Shown piece by piece: positions 47,252 to 58,400 of a DNA stretch of 64,000 nucleotides. Both the position numbers and the translations under genes were made by a program. Each line of letters begins with the position of its first letter. Positions within the stretch are counted from its first letter, which is position 1. The stretch is from Lateolabrax maculatus (lineage: Eukaryota > Chordata > Actinopteri > Acropomatiformes > Lateolabracidae), in the NCBI GenBank assembly GCA_031216445.1, contig CM062211.1, forward strand, positions 3,608,001 to 3,672,000. The letters are read 5' to 3'. The notes beneath the pieces were generated by a model that saw nothing but the letters and a program-made list of their open reading frames with translations, had not been told where the DNA came from and ran no database searches.

Positions 47252-49999
47252 TCTGTACCTGCTGCTGGCTCATCAGCAACCCTGGAAAACAATCTCGTCC
47301 TCTCGGTTGTTAACTTTAACTTTTAATAAACTGCTTGCTGTGAAGCCAAATTTGGGCTGGTCTCACCTTTAACTAAGTGTTCAACACTCAGTTGCAGTGG
47401 CCGCGTACTGCACTTTAATATTTAGCTACTTATCTAAATGATGGTGGACTTCACCTGACCACCAGCAGCAGGTTGGGACGCTGTTTTACTAATGTAGGGG
47501 GGGGGGCTTCAGTGCTGTTGTCACAGAGTGTGGCCGCCAAAAGCTTTTTTAATCTCTGCTAACATGAGCGACTTATGTAAAACTTCAACACAGGTTTGCT
47601 CTGGGCCTGTCACACATGGCAGCAACCAGCCTGCTGTCTGATGCTGCTCTGTGGCTGACCTCTGACCCCTGACTCCCCCCCGCCCCCCCCATCACCACAT
47701 GGACTGATAAAAAGAGACCATCTTTTGGGGATCAATACCCCATCTAGAGAACTCATTTTCCTCCTCTGCTGGCCAGCTGTGCAACACCCATGTCATCTTC
47801 TTTACATCCGGAGCTGCACTTTGCTCGTCAGGGATCACTGAAATCTTACAAACCTTCAGAGACCAGTGAAGAGATATTATGAAACATCTTTAATGTAGCT
47901 GAAGAGGACATTTGCGTAGCGGTGCCTCCCTCCATCCCTCTTCCTGGAGCTAAATAAAGGAAAACTCTAAACTATGGAGGAGAGCGCATCAGTATCCCAC
48001 ATACTTGCAGTAGTGAAGTGGCGGACAGGATGGCTGGAGGGCCGGTTTCCTGAGCAGCCGAAGTGCGGACTCGCTTCCTGCTGCAGTTGGAGTGTCTTTA
48101 CAGTACAGTCCTGTCTCATCTCTGCTGTTCTGTTGTTCAATTTTGTTTTTGCTGTCTCCCAGAGCTGATGCTGGTTATTTACAGCCCTCGTGTGTCCCAG
48201 CACTTAGCGCCCGCCACTACACGCTGCCCTCGTGGTTGTCAATAAGGGGCTCCATGTCAGTGTGTGAGTGATTCAGAGCGGCCCCGCGGCTTTTTGAGTG
48301 CGCACCTGGAACAAAGCCTGTAAACGGAGCCCCCACTCTGCCTCCTGACTCACTCGGCCCTCGTCGATTACGTCAGTCTCATTATATGGCACTCATTGGG
48401 ATTTAAATGCCACACCGCAGTACAACAGCTTCAGGGCAAAGCGTCTTGCTTACATTTATACAGTGTGTATGAATATACAGTGGCCGATCATCATCAGTGG
48501 CATTTCAGATCTTTTATCAAAACATCAGAAGTGTGTCCATTCAGAAAAGGACCTTTAACCCCATCAGTCTCATATTCATAATCCCTTTATTTTCTCTATG
48601 TTGTCTTTCTTGCAGAATGTCCAACGTCGCGCCAATCTTTACTTTATCTTATTTTCGAAAGACTGAATATTAAATGGTACATATTTTCTACTTTTTTTTC
48701 CAAGAGGTGTCTCGTCACAATTCAGCTGTGAGTGGCTCCTTCATTTCCAGTGTGCACACTAAAAAATGAAGCCTTTATTTTGTATGCCTACAGACTTTTT
48801 ATATGTATTTAATTTGGTTACTTTGTAAGTGTGAACACAGGACATACTCAAACCCTGCTTAGAAATAGCGTGCAGTGAAGAATAGGGACAGAGCCGTAGA
48901 GTTCCTGATGACCTCCTGACCTTTCCTCTGGCTCCACCATCAGGTCAACATTTCACTTGCACTTTGCACAAAATTCACTGAGCACATTCTTTTCATTTTA
49001 ATGACCCCATGAGTTTTTCTTCCGTGTCAACATTACGGGCAAACTCTACATTGTCCGCCGCGACTTCCAGAAAGACTCAAGTCACCAGTGTGTTCTTTGT
49101 TGCACCTGTATTGTTGGAGTTTTTACTATACAGATATAAATGTACAGTATGTCAGTGATGCTGTGGTGTCTGCTTTGAAACTAATGCTAACCATAAAATA
49201 ATAAAATATAATAAGTAGTATAAGAAGTATGTTTATACATGCACACACACATTGGTTAGGATGTTTCTTTAAGAAGTTTAAAAGAGCCCGTGATGCAAAA
49301 TTCATGTGATGAATTAGGTATTTTGGGTTTCCAGCAGCTGGCGCCGTACGCCCTGCCCCCTCCCCGGGCAGGGAGGTGGGATCCTGTCCTGAAGAACACA
49401 AACACACTCCCAGCTCTGGCTGTTTACATGCATTTGGCACGTCTGTGGCTGTTTCCATGGCGACGGGAGTAGAGATAGTTGGGATGTGTCAGAGATACAG
49501 TGGCACTGATCGCTGGACGTGAGTTGAAGAATGAACGTGGCACACGCTGAGTTGGAAAGGAGGGCCCCGGCTCTCCATCATCTGGGCCTGAGCCTGTGGG
49601 AAAAAATCTACGTCGTCGTCCAGACAGATGCAGCTTCTGTTCTTAGGCTTTGTTTACCTTTTACTCACTGGGAAATGACATTTACAGCTGCACTAGGCAT
49701 GATGCTAGGGCTAAGAGAGTAAAAACTTAAGTGCAGCTACAACAACCACCTCCCTCCTATCTGAGATGCTGCACATTTTACTGAATGACATTCGGGTGTT
49801 AGGTATGGCCGAAGTCACATACAAATCCTACATATTTCACTGTCACTGTTAGTAGTACTGGTGTACAGTTCTATACTCAGAGACATACATTTAGTTTATA
49901 TAGTGGCACATTGAATTTTTCATCCTGAATTTCAAATCTGATCCCTAAACAAATCTCTGCCGCTCTGACGCCTGATGTTCCAGCACCCCTGTTCTATCT

Positions 50000-50014
50000 G
50001 TTGCCATGGGTAAC
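50000..50014. promoter_or_regulatory. X-box-like site GTTGCCATGGGTAAC
   Basis: Two RFX half-sites (GTTGCC and GGTAAC) separated by 3 bases, matching the X-box layout. Confidence 0.3.
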
Positions 50015-50844
50015 GACACCACCCATAACTGTATAACAGATCCAGTACTTGAATCTGCACTTCTTTAAATAAAAAATTCTGCCGTGGCTCCATGTGTCTT
50101 GTTTTGCCTGCAGGAGGAGCAGGCAGGGTGTTCAAAAGAACACAGGGGGTGAGCGGAGTCGTGACGGGGGCAGCACGGTGACGGTCAGAAATCCTGCAGA
50201 AGGGTTGGTGGGTAGGAACACAGAGACACAGTTTTTCTTCTCTCAACCCTCCTTGATTATATGGCAGTTACAGGGAAAATGGAGACAGTGTTCAACTGGA
50301 CAGAATTTCTGATTACTAATTACTATTTGTGTAATATTTTTTTCCCTTTTACTAAGTGCAACACAGGTCATCCAGACATGTGCAGGCAACGCAGGCCAGC
50401 TTAAAATTCAACATGTATAATGAATGAAGTTTCCAATAATAAGTGCAATATGAATTATACCGGCCAACGCCAATGCAACCTTAAAAACAGGTGGTCTAAT
50501 ATGCATTAGTTTGTATGTTTGGAATATTTACTTGGAGCAGTTCCTTGTGGGAATCAACTTAAAAGTCTAAACTCAAATAACCATCACAGAAGTCTGTCTA
50601 TATTTTCCCAAAAATAAGTACCAAATTATATATTTGTTTTTAGGAAATGTCTTAAAAATTATTAAAACATTTACTGAAGGTCCCATAAATCAATATCACA
50701 TTAAGTAATGTCACATTAAGGGATTCAAGTTTTGACTTTAATTCTTCCAGGTTCCCTTTAAACTATGAGATGAGACTCGAGATTAAGCCTAAAAGTTTAG
50801 TCTTGACCTCAGAAATAGTAGTTTGAGTTTGTCTACATACTAAC

Positions 50845-51010
50845 TTATGCGAAAGCTTTCGACCGCATCTCATGGACTTCATCAGCGAATGGAGTTTGCT
50901 CGGTTGTCGTTGCGCGTCCTAAAGTATGGAACTTCAGTCACATGACGACCGTGAGCTCCGTCCACTGATGGAGACTGTGAGATGGGGTTGAGGGCTGCAG
51001 AAAAAGCTTG
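50845..51010 (-). repeat. Second copy of the CTGATGAAG-core repeat, with a degraded copy in the opposite orientation
   Basis: On the minus strand 50850-50896 reads CCATTCGCTGATGAAG, then TCCATGAGATGCGGT, then CGAAAG. This matches the copy at the left end of the window with a few changes. A looser copy on the plus strand (about 50961-50998, CCACTGATGGAGACTGTGAG) lies about 70 bp away, making a head-to-head pair. No open frame is associated. Confidence 0.45.
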
Positions 51011-52411
51011 AAAGTGACGATACCTATTTGGTTTACTACAATCTGGTGCTAATAGTTTGCCAGTGAAGCACAGGTAGATACGTTTGAATAAAATAATCAA
51101 TGAAGGTGAACCCATGTTTCGGCTGTGAGCTGTATTTTTTAGTTAAACCAAAATGCCTGTTAGGAAGAAAAGAGGTCAAACGAAGCAAAGAAAGAAACAA
51201 TCGGTTAAAAGATAAATAGTTTATGTGAATCTCTCACATAGCATTTACCTTTACTCTATACACATTGTTTTGAACGTGATATACAGTATGTCATCTTTTT
51301 TTTTTCTTTTACAATTTGACATAATGGTTTTTTTCAGCATGCACTTTAGAATGCCAACAAAAGGCTCCACAAATACAGACTTCAAACTAGAATTTTCCTC
51401 ACAGTAAAACATACAAAACATGAACTCGGATCAAAAGCCTGACAGTTTGAGGACACGATGGAGAAGCACAGCATCAGACTACCATGACTTTTACAGGTAA
51501 GAGCAATGTACTCAACAGTAAGACACAAAAATACATGTTCTGGATTCAAAAAAATAAACACCTTTTGTTCAAGTTACGTCATCCTAAAAATACACAAAGA
51601 ACGGTACCCCTTTGTCAATTCAAAGAGTAAAGCAGCGTGTGTACTACACGAGGAGGATTGTGGGTACAGGGTGACACTTGACAGCTAGCCAACCACTGTG
51701 CAGGTCGCGACCAACATGACACATTCAAGTTGTGCCACCTGCCAGTCCTTTTCTATCAGCTTTTAGAGCTTTTCACTCTGTTTTCCTTCGGCCTTCTTGT
51801 TTTACCGGGCTGCTGAAATCACAGTGTGGATCGGCGTTTTTTGTTTTCGGGTGCTTATTGCAAATCCGATCTGATTGTTTGGGTACATGGGGTTGCTACT
51901 GTGCAGATGTAGCCATTCTAGAAGTCCCACTTTATAACTTGGTAAACTTCTGCTACACTTTTGCTCCACCCCCACAAAGGGGAAAAGTTTGGAAGAATCA
52001 AGTTATGCAGTTTTTTGTTTTTTTTTGTTTTGTTTTTGTTTTTTTGCCACCAGGAGTTATGAGGAATAGTCTGGCAAGAATAATTTGGTTTGTGAGGAGA
52101 CAAACATCTGCAGCACAAATGCAGGGTAGTTGCATGTTAAATGGGCGGCGGGAGGGGGGAGGGACTTCTACAACGGCGACTGCATCACAGGGGAACTCTG
52201 TCTCATTCATGTTTGTGCTAAAACTAACTGGAAGAGTGACAGCATCAAGTCCACTCATCGGTATCTGCTGACCTGGCCTTTCAACTGCAGATCTTACCCT
52301 GGAGTTTTAGGATACACACCCACACACACACACACGTTAACACACAGCAGAGCAATTAACCTACTGAAAATTACCAAGGGAAACGAAAGCAGAGATGACC
52401 ATACTGTCACA

Positions 52412-52417
52412 TTTATT
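52412..52417 (-). promoter_or_regulatory. Candidate distal poly(A) signal AATAAA
   Basis: I scanned 52.0-54.06 kb for this signal. It is the first minus-strand AATAAA found below the TAA of the DNCKE last exon and would give a 3'UTR of about 1.65 kb. A variant ATTAAA lies nearer, at 53288-53293. Weak evidence only. Confidence 0.2.
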
Positions 52418-53343
52418 CAACTTACCACGTTTGTCTCTCTATACTGTATATACTGTATGTAGAATTTCATATATGAATACACTCCATTTTTAGAACACAA
52501 AGTGCCTCAACTGATACATCTTAATACACTTATTGCGAGGAGGGATACCACAGCAAGAAAAGTGATTGACGTCGCGTATCACAGCGCAACTTAGCCACCA
52601 ACCACCTTGTTACCTGACTCGCCATCAAAAGACAGATGTGGGGACGGAGCCGCTTGGCCCAGATGTGCTGTGTTGTTGTCTTATTTACAGGAGCAATATC
52701 TATACAGTAGATAGTCTCTTTTACGGACATGTCCAGTTTGCTTTGCTCTCCTTTTTTTTTTTTTTTTTTCTCCACAGTTCCAAAACAAAAAGAGAAATCA
52801 GGAAAAAGGAAAATGATGATCAAAGTCCTCCCAGGATTTCCTTGTGATCACTAAGTTCCTTTCCTGCTCAGTGAGCCACTGGCAGGGCAGCTTTCAGTCA
52901 ATGGTTTTTGCGTGTGTCCTCGTCCACATTGTCCTGTAGGAGTGGCCTTGTGGCTCCAAATGGGGTCCTCCCACTGCAATAGGTCCTCATACTGATGACT
53001 GATCCCATCCTCATTCAAATAGGGAATGAATTGTCTAAATAAAATATAAACACATCTCTAAATATCAGAAATGCATAATCTGTCTTTGTTGAGCATCATT
53101 TCAGAGGAACTTGCCATGCACAGACTGGCTGTTTTCAGTATATGCGCAAAAAATGAGAACATAGTACAAATCTATGGTGCTCTTTCAGCATAAAATCTCT
53201 CAGTATTGTATATTGCAGTGGTTTAGGTGGGGGTGATTCAATAATTTAATGTACAGACAAAGAGAAATGTTTGCGAGAGCTCTTCATTTTAATTGTTTGA
53301 TTTTTGGCCCGGCTATGTGTAAGATGCATCTAGCTTTGAGCCA

Positions 53344-53356
53344 GTTGCTAAGCAAC
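53344..53356. promoter_or_regulatory. X-box-like site GTTGCTAAGCAAC
   Basis: Palindromic GTTGC/GCAAC with a 3-base centre, like RFX-factor sites. It lies 0.7 kb beyond the last kcnc2 coding exon. Confidence 0.3.
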
Positions 53357-54059
53357 CATCTGCTACTGGTATAGACATACTGTAGGGATGGGTGAGGCAC
53401 ATCACTGCACGGTTATGTCTGCCTTCCCACACCTGTTGGTGCACAGAGGCAATTTATGTCTGTCATGAAAAAAAGTGAATGGATAAATGACAAAGCAAAG
53501 GCTGCTTCAGTTAATATGAGACTGGATATGAGACATGCCGAACTGTTCTGAGGGAAATCAGGTTAGTCTCTCTGGTTTGGGGATTTGAGAGCAGTTGATA
53601 GCCCTTGGTGATAGCTGATATAAATTGTGATCTGTGCAGTTAAAGAGCAGAAGTGGAAAAAGTTGTAAAACTGAAACAATCGGGGTGTAAATCATGCACA
53701 TTTCCAACCAAATCTCGTGTCACAGAATGCAGCTTTTCTCCTCAATGATGGTCTCATTTCTTTACACCAATCACACTTGTGTCTCACTATTAATATGTTA
53801 ATTATCCACTGATTAATGCTACAGGCAGCACCTTTAATGGTGCCATGAAGAGTGCGTGTTTGTCTGCGCTTGTCTCTGCGACCAGATGCAGGTGTATCTC
53901 CTTAGTATTATTGAATAACCCCCGTTTTAGTACACACGCACACAATAACACAAATCTTAACTCATGACCAAAAGGGTGAGAGGGTTCCGCACTGCAATGC
54001 GACCCTCACACTCGTCCAGAAGGTTACCTTTCCACCATGGCAGTGCCTCCCCCAAGCCA

Positions 54060-54121
54060 TTAAGACAGAACGCTGCTCTCTGCTTGTGTGAAACCAGTAA
54101 AGACAACCTCTTTGCAGTTAT
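54060..54121 (-). CDS. kcnc2: kcnc2 alternative last exon, DNCKE...SVLS tail (Kv3.2a-type)
   Basis: This is a second terminal exon, 62 nt long. With the phase-1 G of exon 3 it reads D|NCKEVVFTGFTQAESSVLS and then TAA. Mammalian Kv3.2a ends DNCKDVVITGYTQAEARSLT (from memory), so length, order and most residues agree. The acceptor is ordinary (ttgtttactcacag) and stronger-looking than that of the GYEKSRS exon. It can be reached only by skipping the exon at 55150-55286, because that exon carries its own stop. It is too short to be picked up as an isolated gene. Identity rests on the peptide match, the splice acceptor and the phase. Confidence 0.9.
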
Positions 54122-55149
54122 CTGTGAGTAAACAACCAGAGACACAACAGCTTTGGTGGCACTCCATCAAAGAAAGAGACAACACAAAGGAGGTGGGGAG
54201 AAAATTAATCAGAAATAGCAGCATACAAGCAAAAACCCACATGCAGAGAGAAGCGAACACCCAGCTGGCATTCTGTGTTTTTTAGTCTCCTGGGTGGATT
54301 GTTGGTGAAGCCGATGGCAAAATGAGACACAATACGAGTCGAGTGTAGCCCCCTAAACCCCAACGTAATAACATTAAATTAAAAAATACTCTTTATACTT
54401 CATATTTATATTTATATCTATCTATATACATATATAGATATATGTATTTCCTTAAGCGCTCCTCACTGTCTGCCTCGTACCTTCTCCCCTCGCCACATTG
54501 CTTGCAGACGATGGTTACAGGATGATCCATGCAAAACATGAGCAGGCCCAGCAGCATGTGAAGAGTGACAGACTGTACGTGTGCTTGTGTGAGTCGAAAC
54601 ACGGTCCTGAAAGACAGATCCTCCATCCCGACGCCCCTTCCCTTCCCGTCTCCGTCCACAAAAATAAAAGTAGCAAACCAAAGACAGAGTCACAGTCGTA
54701 TGAGGTTAAAATGAAGTGACATCGCTCTTTCTTTTTTTGGAAGCACGTCTTTTTCAAGGTATCTAAATATATCAACAGCTAATATCCCTGATTATTAAGT
54801 TGTCGTTTATTAAATGTTATGGCTGCTACTTCTGAAGCCACCAGTCAGAGTTCTTTTATTGCAAGTCTCAAAGTACAACAATACTGAACTAAAGGGAACT
54901 CCAAGTGACACAGGAGGACTGACTAGTTACTTAAGGATTTTAGCAAAGCACATGTACCTTCAAGGAAAAGGGGAAAGTGAGGAGTTGCTCAGGTAGCCCA
55001 AAGCCACTAACATTAGTCTTAGCTACAAAGTACTTATCCACTAGTCACAATATCTAGAACAGAGTTCAGATGTAATACCAAAGAGAGGTGGTGTGTTTGG
55101 GGGTAGGATGTGGAGTGGTTTAGGCCAAAGTGGCCCAGGGCTGGACGTC
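54122..55149 (-). other. kcnc2: 3' untranslated region of the GYEKSRS isoform, intronic for the other isoform
   Basis: This 1-kb stretch follows the TGA at 55150. Two minus-strand AATAAA hexamers lie at 54855-54860 and 54806-54811, about 290 and 340 nt past the stop. They are plausible poly(A) signals for the Kv3.2b-type transcript. The rest contains short AT-rich runs (54400-54445) and nothing recognisable. Where the transcript really ends cannot be told from sequence. Confidence 0.5.
54855..54860 (-). promoter_or_regulatory. Candidate poly(A) signal AATAAA
   Basis: Minus-strand AATAAA about 290 nt downstream of the TGA of the GYEKSRS last exon, with a second hexamer 49 nt further on (54806-54811). 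Placement is typical, but hexamers occur often by chance in AT-rich DNA. Confidence 0.35.
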
Positions 55150-55286
55150 TCACAGGATGGAGGGGATAGGGGAGCGAGAGCGCCGCAGCGGGCAGGGCGA
55201 TCCGTAGGGCGATGTCACAGGAGACAACCTCAGGGCGTTACCGGCCATGCCCGCTATGTTGTTTAAGCTCCGGGATTTCTCATAGC
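55150..55286 (-). CDS. kcnc2: kcnc2 alternative last exon, GYEKSRS...PSIL tail (Kv3.2b-type)
   Basis: This is a terminal coding exon of 44 full codons plus TGA. With the G of exon 3 it reads G|YEKSRSLNNIAGMAGNAL, then LSPVTSPYGSPCPLRRSRSP and IPSIL. The match to the long C-terminal tail of mammalian Kv3.2 is nearly residue for residue. The last three residues (SIL) fit a class I PDZ-ligand pattern. In mammals the Kv3.2 tails affect membrane targeting (established knowledge), but which partner binds here is inference. The acceptor is unusual: ccgaag with a poor pyrimidine tract, preceded by (ACC)n and (CCTG)n repeats. The phase is correct for direct joining to exon 3. The alternative last exon lies about 1 kb downstream. 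Confidence 0.95.
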
Positions 55287-55311
55287 CTTCGGATGAGGGG
55301 GGCGACAGAGA

Positions 55312-55348
55312 GGTGGTGGTGGTGGAGGTGGTGGTGGTGGTGGTGGTG
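55312..55348 (+). repeat. (GGT)n, read as (ACC)n in the kcnc2 transcript
   Basis: An imperfect trinucleotide tract 26 nt upstream (in transcript sense) of the acceptor of the GYEKSRS last exon. It occupies the position where a polypyrimidine tract is expected and breaks it with an A at every third base. Confidence 0.9.
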
Positions 55349-55371
55349 CAGGAACAGGACATGAACACACA

Positions 55372-55408
55372 CAGGCAGGCAGGCAGGCAGGCAGGCACGC
55401 AGGCAGGC
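55372..55408 (+). repeat. (CAGG)n, read as (CCTG)n in the kcnc2 transcript
   Basis: A tetranucleotide tract of about nine units with one substitution (cacg), 85-122 nt upstream of the alternative last exon. In the transcript it is a run of CCUG, rich in YGCY motifs. Confidence 0.9.
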
Positions 55409-58400
55409 AACGATCCGAGTCCGAGCCAGCCGAGTGAACCGAGACAAGACAGGAGACAGGAGTGAGACAGAGCAACAGTAACATACTGTATGGTGAGTGC
55501 ATGCACAGCACTTTTCAGTTAGGCACATTTGAGTGTTAGATAGGTAAATATTTTGAGCTGGAGCTGCTCTAGAATTAGAAATAAGCTCATTGGCTGAGAT
55601 AATCCTCAATGGGTAGAGCCACAGAAGCAGTTTTTTTTTTGGGTGGAAAATGTGCTCCATCTACACTGGAAACTGGAACTGGAAACCCTATCTGACCACA
55701 AAGGATACATAGCACCATCCCTTTTTATACTTAGGAATAAATTGGAAGTAGTCTCCTAAATTTGGAGGAAAAATGTATCAATAAAATAGCAGCAACAGCA
55801 CAAACACAGCTTTCTTTGCCGTCAATGTAGGATACTTAATTTGACATTCACATCACATCGCTCAGACTGTAATTATGAGGAGCCGAGTAGGAAAAATCGT
55901 CAGCATCAGCCTTCTAGTTGTAAATGTGAGTCAAGCTATGACTCACACATCATTCAGCAAAAAATGTCAACAAACCAGTGGCAAAGTGGCTCCGCGGCAA
56001 ACATCGCTGGCAGTTACAGTCACATAACATCAAACACTGATTCTAATTCAGTCAGTTCGGATAATCAAAGATGAGCTATATACCATTTACTTGTGCCACT
56101 CATTAAACCTGAATGATGGCATCATTAAAGTGATCGGTCTCACCGCTTTTCCTGCTGTGGTAAATAAAAAATGTCCACTGTGAGAAAGGTCTGTTCGACC
56201 TGCACGGACTGTTGCTAACCTAAGTGTGGTCACATTTCCCACTGATATCTTAACATTTAAAAGAAGTTGAGGCCCTGAGATTTTATGCCATCAGACAGAA
56301 ATCCACAAAGCTACTGGCTTTATGCTACAGTCATTACATGTTGGCGGAATATGATGTAAAACATTATTCAAAGATACTCCCATTGCTTGCACTGCAGTCA
56401 CACCAGACAAGCCAATGAGCTGTTCTTACTGTGTGACTTATCGCTCCTAAACAAGTGGCACCAGATACAAACAAACACGTTCCAGCACCTTTCAGCTGAT
56501 TTGATTGTATTAGTGTTGATTTTATTGACAGGAAGCATTTTGCCTCCGGTTTGTTGACGCCTCTGTAGCTCTTTTCAACAAGTGGAAGATATCACTATCT
56601 CTGACTCGGAATTACAACTAGGAGGCTGATCGTGTACAGTTTGTCCCACTCGGCAGCTTGCAATTACGATTTGATGAGATTTGACATTAACTGCACCAAA
56701 ATATCTACGGTTGCTGTTGAGTTTCATGGAGATGGCCACACTTGCCTATAGCCGGTAAGCCAGTTAACTAACAGTCGAACATGAATGCCATGGCTGTGAA
56801 TGAACGTTATAATAAAAATCACTTCCATTTCTATTTTGACCAATTTCTATTCTGCCATTCAGCTAACAACGGTTCCCTGGCTCCACCCACTCACTCAGCC
56901 AATCAGCTTTACCCTTCACAGCGAACCTTTAAGAAATGCCTCTGTGATTAAAATCCCAGTCTGCCAGAGTTAAATGTGGGAAGCTATTAGTCAAATAAGA
57001 GCTTTTATTATTCTTAGACTAGTTGGGTGTAAGAACAGAATCATACATTAGCAGTCATTCATCTCTTGGCATCATCATTAGTATTTTCTCTCTCTAAAGA
57101 AATTGTTTAATGACTGTAAATCTTACTGATGTCTAATGAATGGTAAGAAGTTTAAGAATGCGTGTATAAACTGCTCATTTACATTGCAGCACATAGTTCA
57201 AATATATAACAGTCATACTGCCAACATGCACAGTATGTATCGAATATAACAGACTGTGGAGAAATTCAGGTTGTAGCCTGTACATGCTGATGTGTACAAA
57301 GACCTTAACTATTGATGCTTCAATTGTCTGAGCAGATTCACATGTTACAACAGCTCAAACGTCTAAAAATGAAGCAAATTTGCATTCGGTCACTTGGTGC
57401 AAAATAAACAAGCAAGCCAAAGCAGCCAGATCATTAATGGAGCACACCAATCAGCTGGCGTAAACACTGATGAGGAACAGCTAATGGAAACGTGGCCTCA
57501 TTACCATACTAGATATTGCACCATTTGTTTCACCGAGGGGAAGGGTGTAAATTAAACCGTGGCTGTTTCAGAACCAGCCGAGCAGGCAGAACAAAAGGCA
57601 GCCTTGGTCTATGCAAACAGGTAGCAGCGACTAGAAAGGACCCGATGTTTTATGCATCGGCGTCAGCGTGGCGGCAACCGCCGACTGGAGCAGCAGCGCC
57701 GAAAGGCACAGCTGCTCGGCCGGATGTATTTTCTCATAAGAACTTTTGAGAAATGGGAACTGAAATTCAATTTAACTAAATCTTCAATTACAGAGAGGTA
57801 CTTTAAATGGTGTGATACCATTGATTTGCCAGCTATAGTGTGAGGACAGTAGTGCTATGAGGCTATAGAGCAATAACATCGAGGGCGGGACATTTAGATA
57901 GCCTCCTGGAGAGGCGGTTAACTTCTGATAGAAGGCAATTAGCCGAGGCTTAACGCTTCCACATTAGAGTACAGATTAATGTAACAACGCCTCAAGATGT
58001 TTGAGATAAAATGGAGGAATTAATCTAACAAACAAGCTTCAGGCCTCGTAGTGTCTAAATATTATTTTAGTGTGGTCAAAAAGAGACTGCAACTGAAAGT
58101 ATTTTACAGAAAGATTGTCTTCTATGATTTTGCTGCAGGGAACACCAATCAAATCAGCTGAAGCATGACCTCATTTCCACTGTGTGAGCTGCTCAGTTTA
58201 TCTGTTTTAGTTCATGACCTTTTCTGTCTTTAAAAATCACATGAAACCTGCAACAAAGCGTTCTGGTAATTCAGCAGATGTGGACTTCACGATGACCTTT
58301 AGCTTGGGTCAAAGTGCTTAAGGTCAGGACCTTTCTGAGTCTGACCTTTCTACCGAGGCACTGTCACAAGACTGAAGGCGATGACTGATGGGCAAATCCT

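Larger units (their letters stand above)
45566..50844. other. Intergenic, no gene seen
   Basis: No supported gene. Holds the candidate regulatory blocks at 46020-46290 and 46425-46570, a 12-bp minisatellite at 47216-47251, C-rich and G-rich runs near 47500 and 47675, and an X-box-like site at 50000-50014. Confidence 0.6.
51011..54059. other. Region downstream of kcnc2 coding sequence, possible long 3'UTR
   Basis: No gene is recognised. The part nearest 54059 is presumably the 3'UTR of the DNCKE isoform on the minus strand, but its end is unknown. Contains an interrupted (CA)n at 52312-52335, a T-run at 52751-52769 and an X-box-like GTTGCTAAGCAAC at 53344-53356. The longest open frame (51732-52271, plus) starts with GTG, runs through T-rich low-complexity sequence and resembles nothing. 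Confidence 0.5.

Noticed and set aside
47490..47700. G and C runs as quadruplex-forming or regulatory elements
   Set aside because: Single homopolymer runs rather than four spaced G-tracts. No supporting context.
51732..52271. Longest unexplained open frame, 179 codons, plus strand
   Set aside because: Starts at GTG, passes through T-rich low-complexity sequence (Phe/Val runs), matches no known protein and lies next to a neuronal gene's 3' side. Treated as chance.
55280..55660. Minus-strand open frames with Cys/Pro/Ala and His runs upstream of the kcnc2 last exon
   Set aside because: Translations of the (CCTG)n and (ACC)n tracts. They are intron, as the gaag acceptor at 55287-55288 and the Kv3.2 match begin only at 55286.
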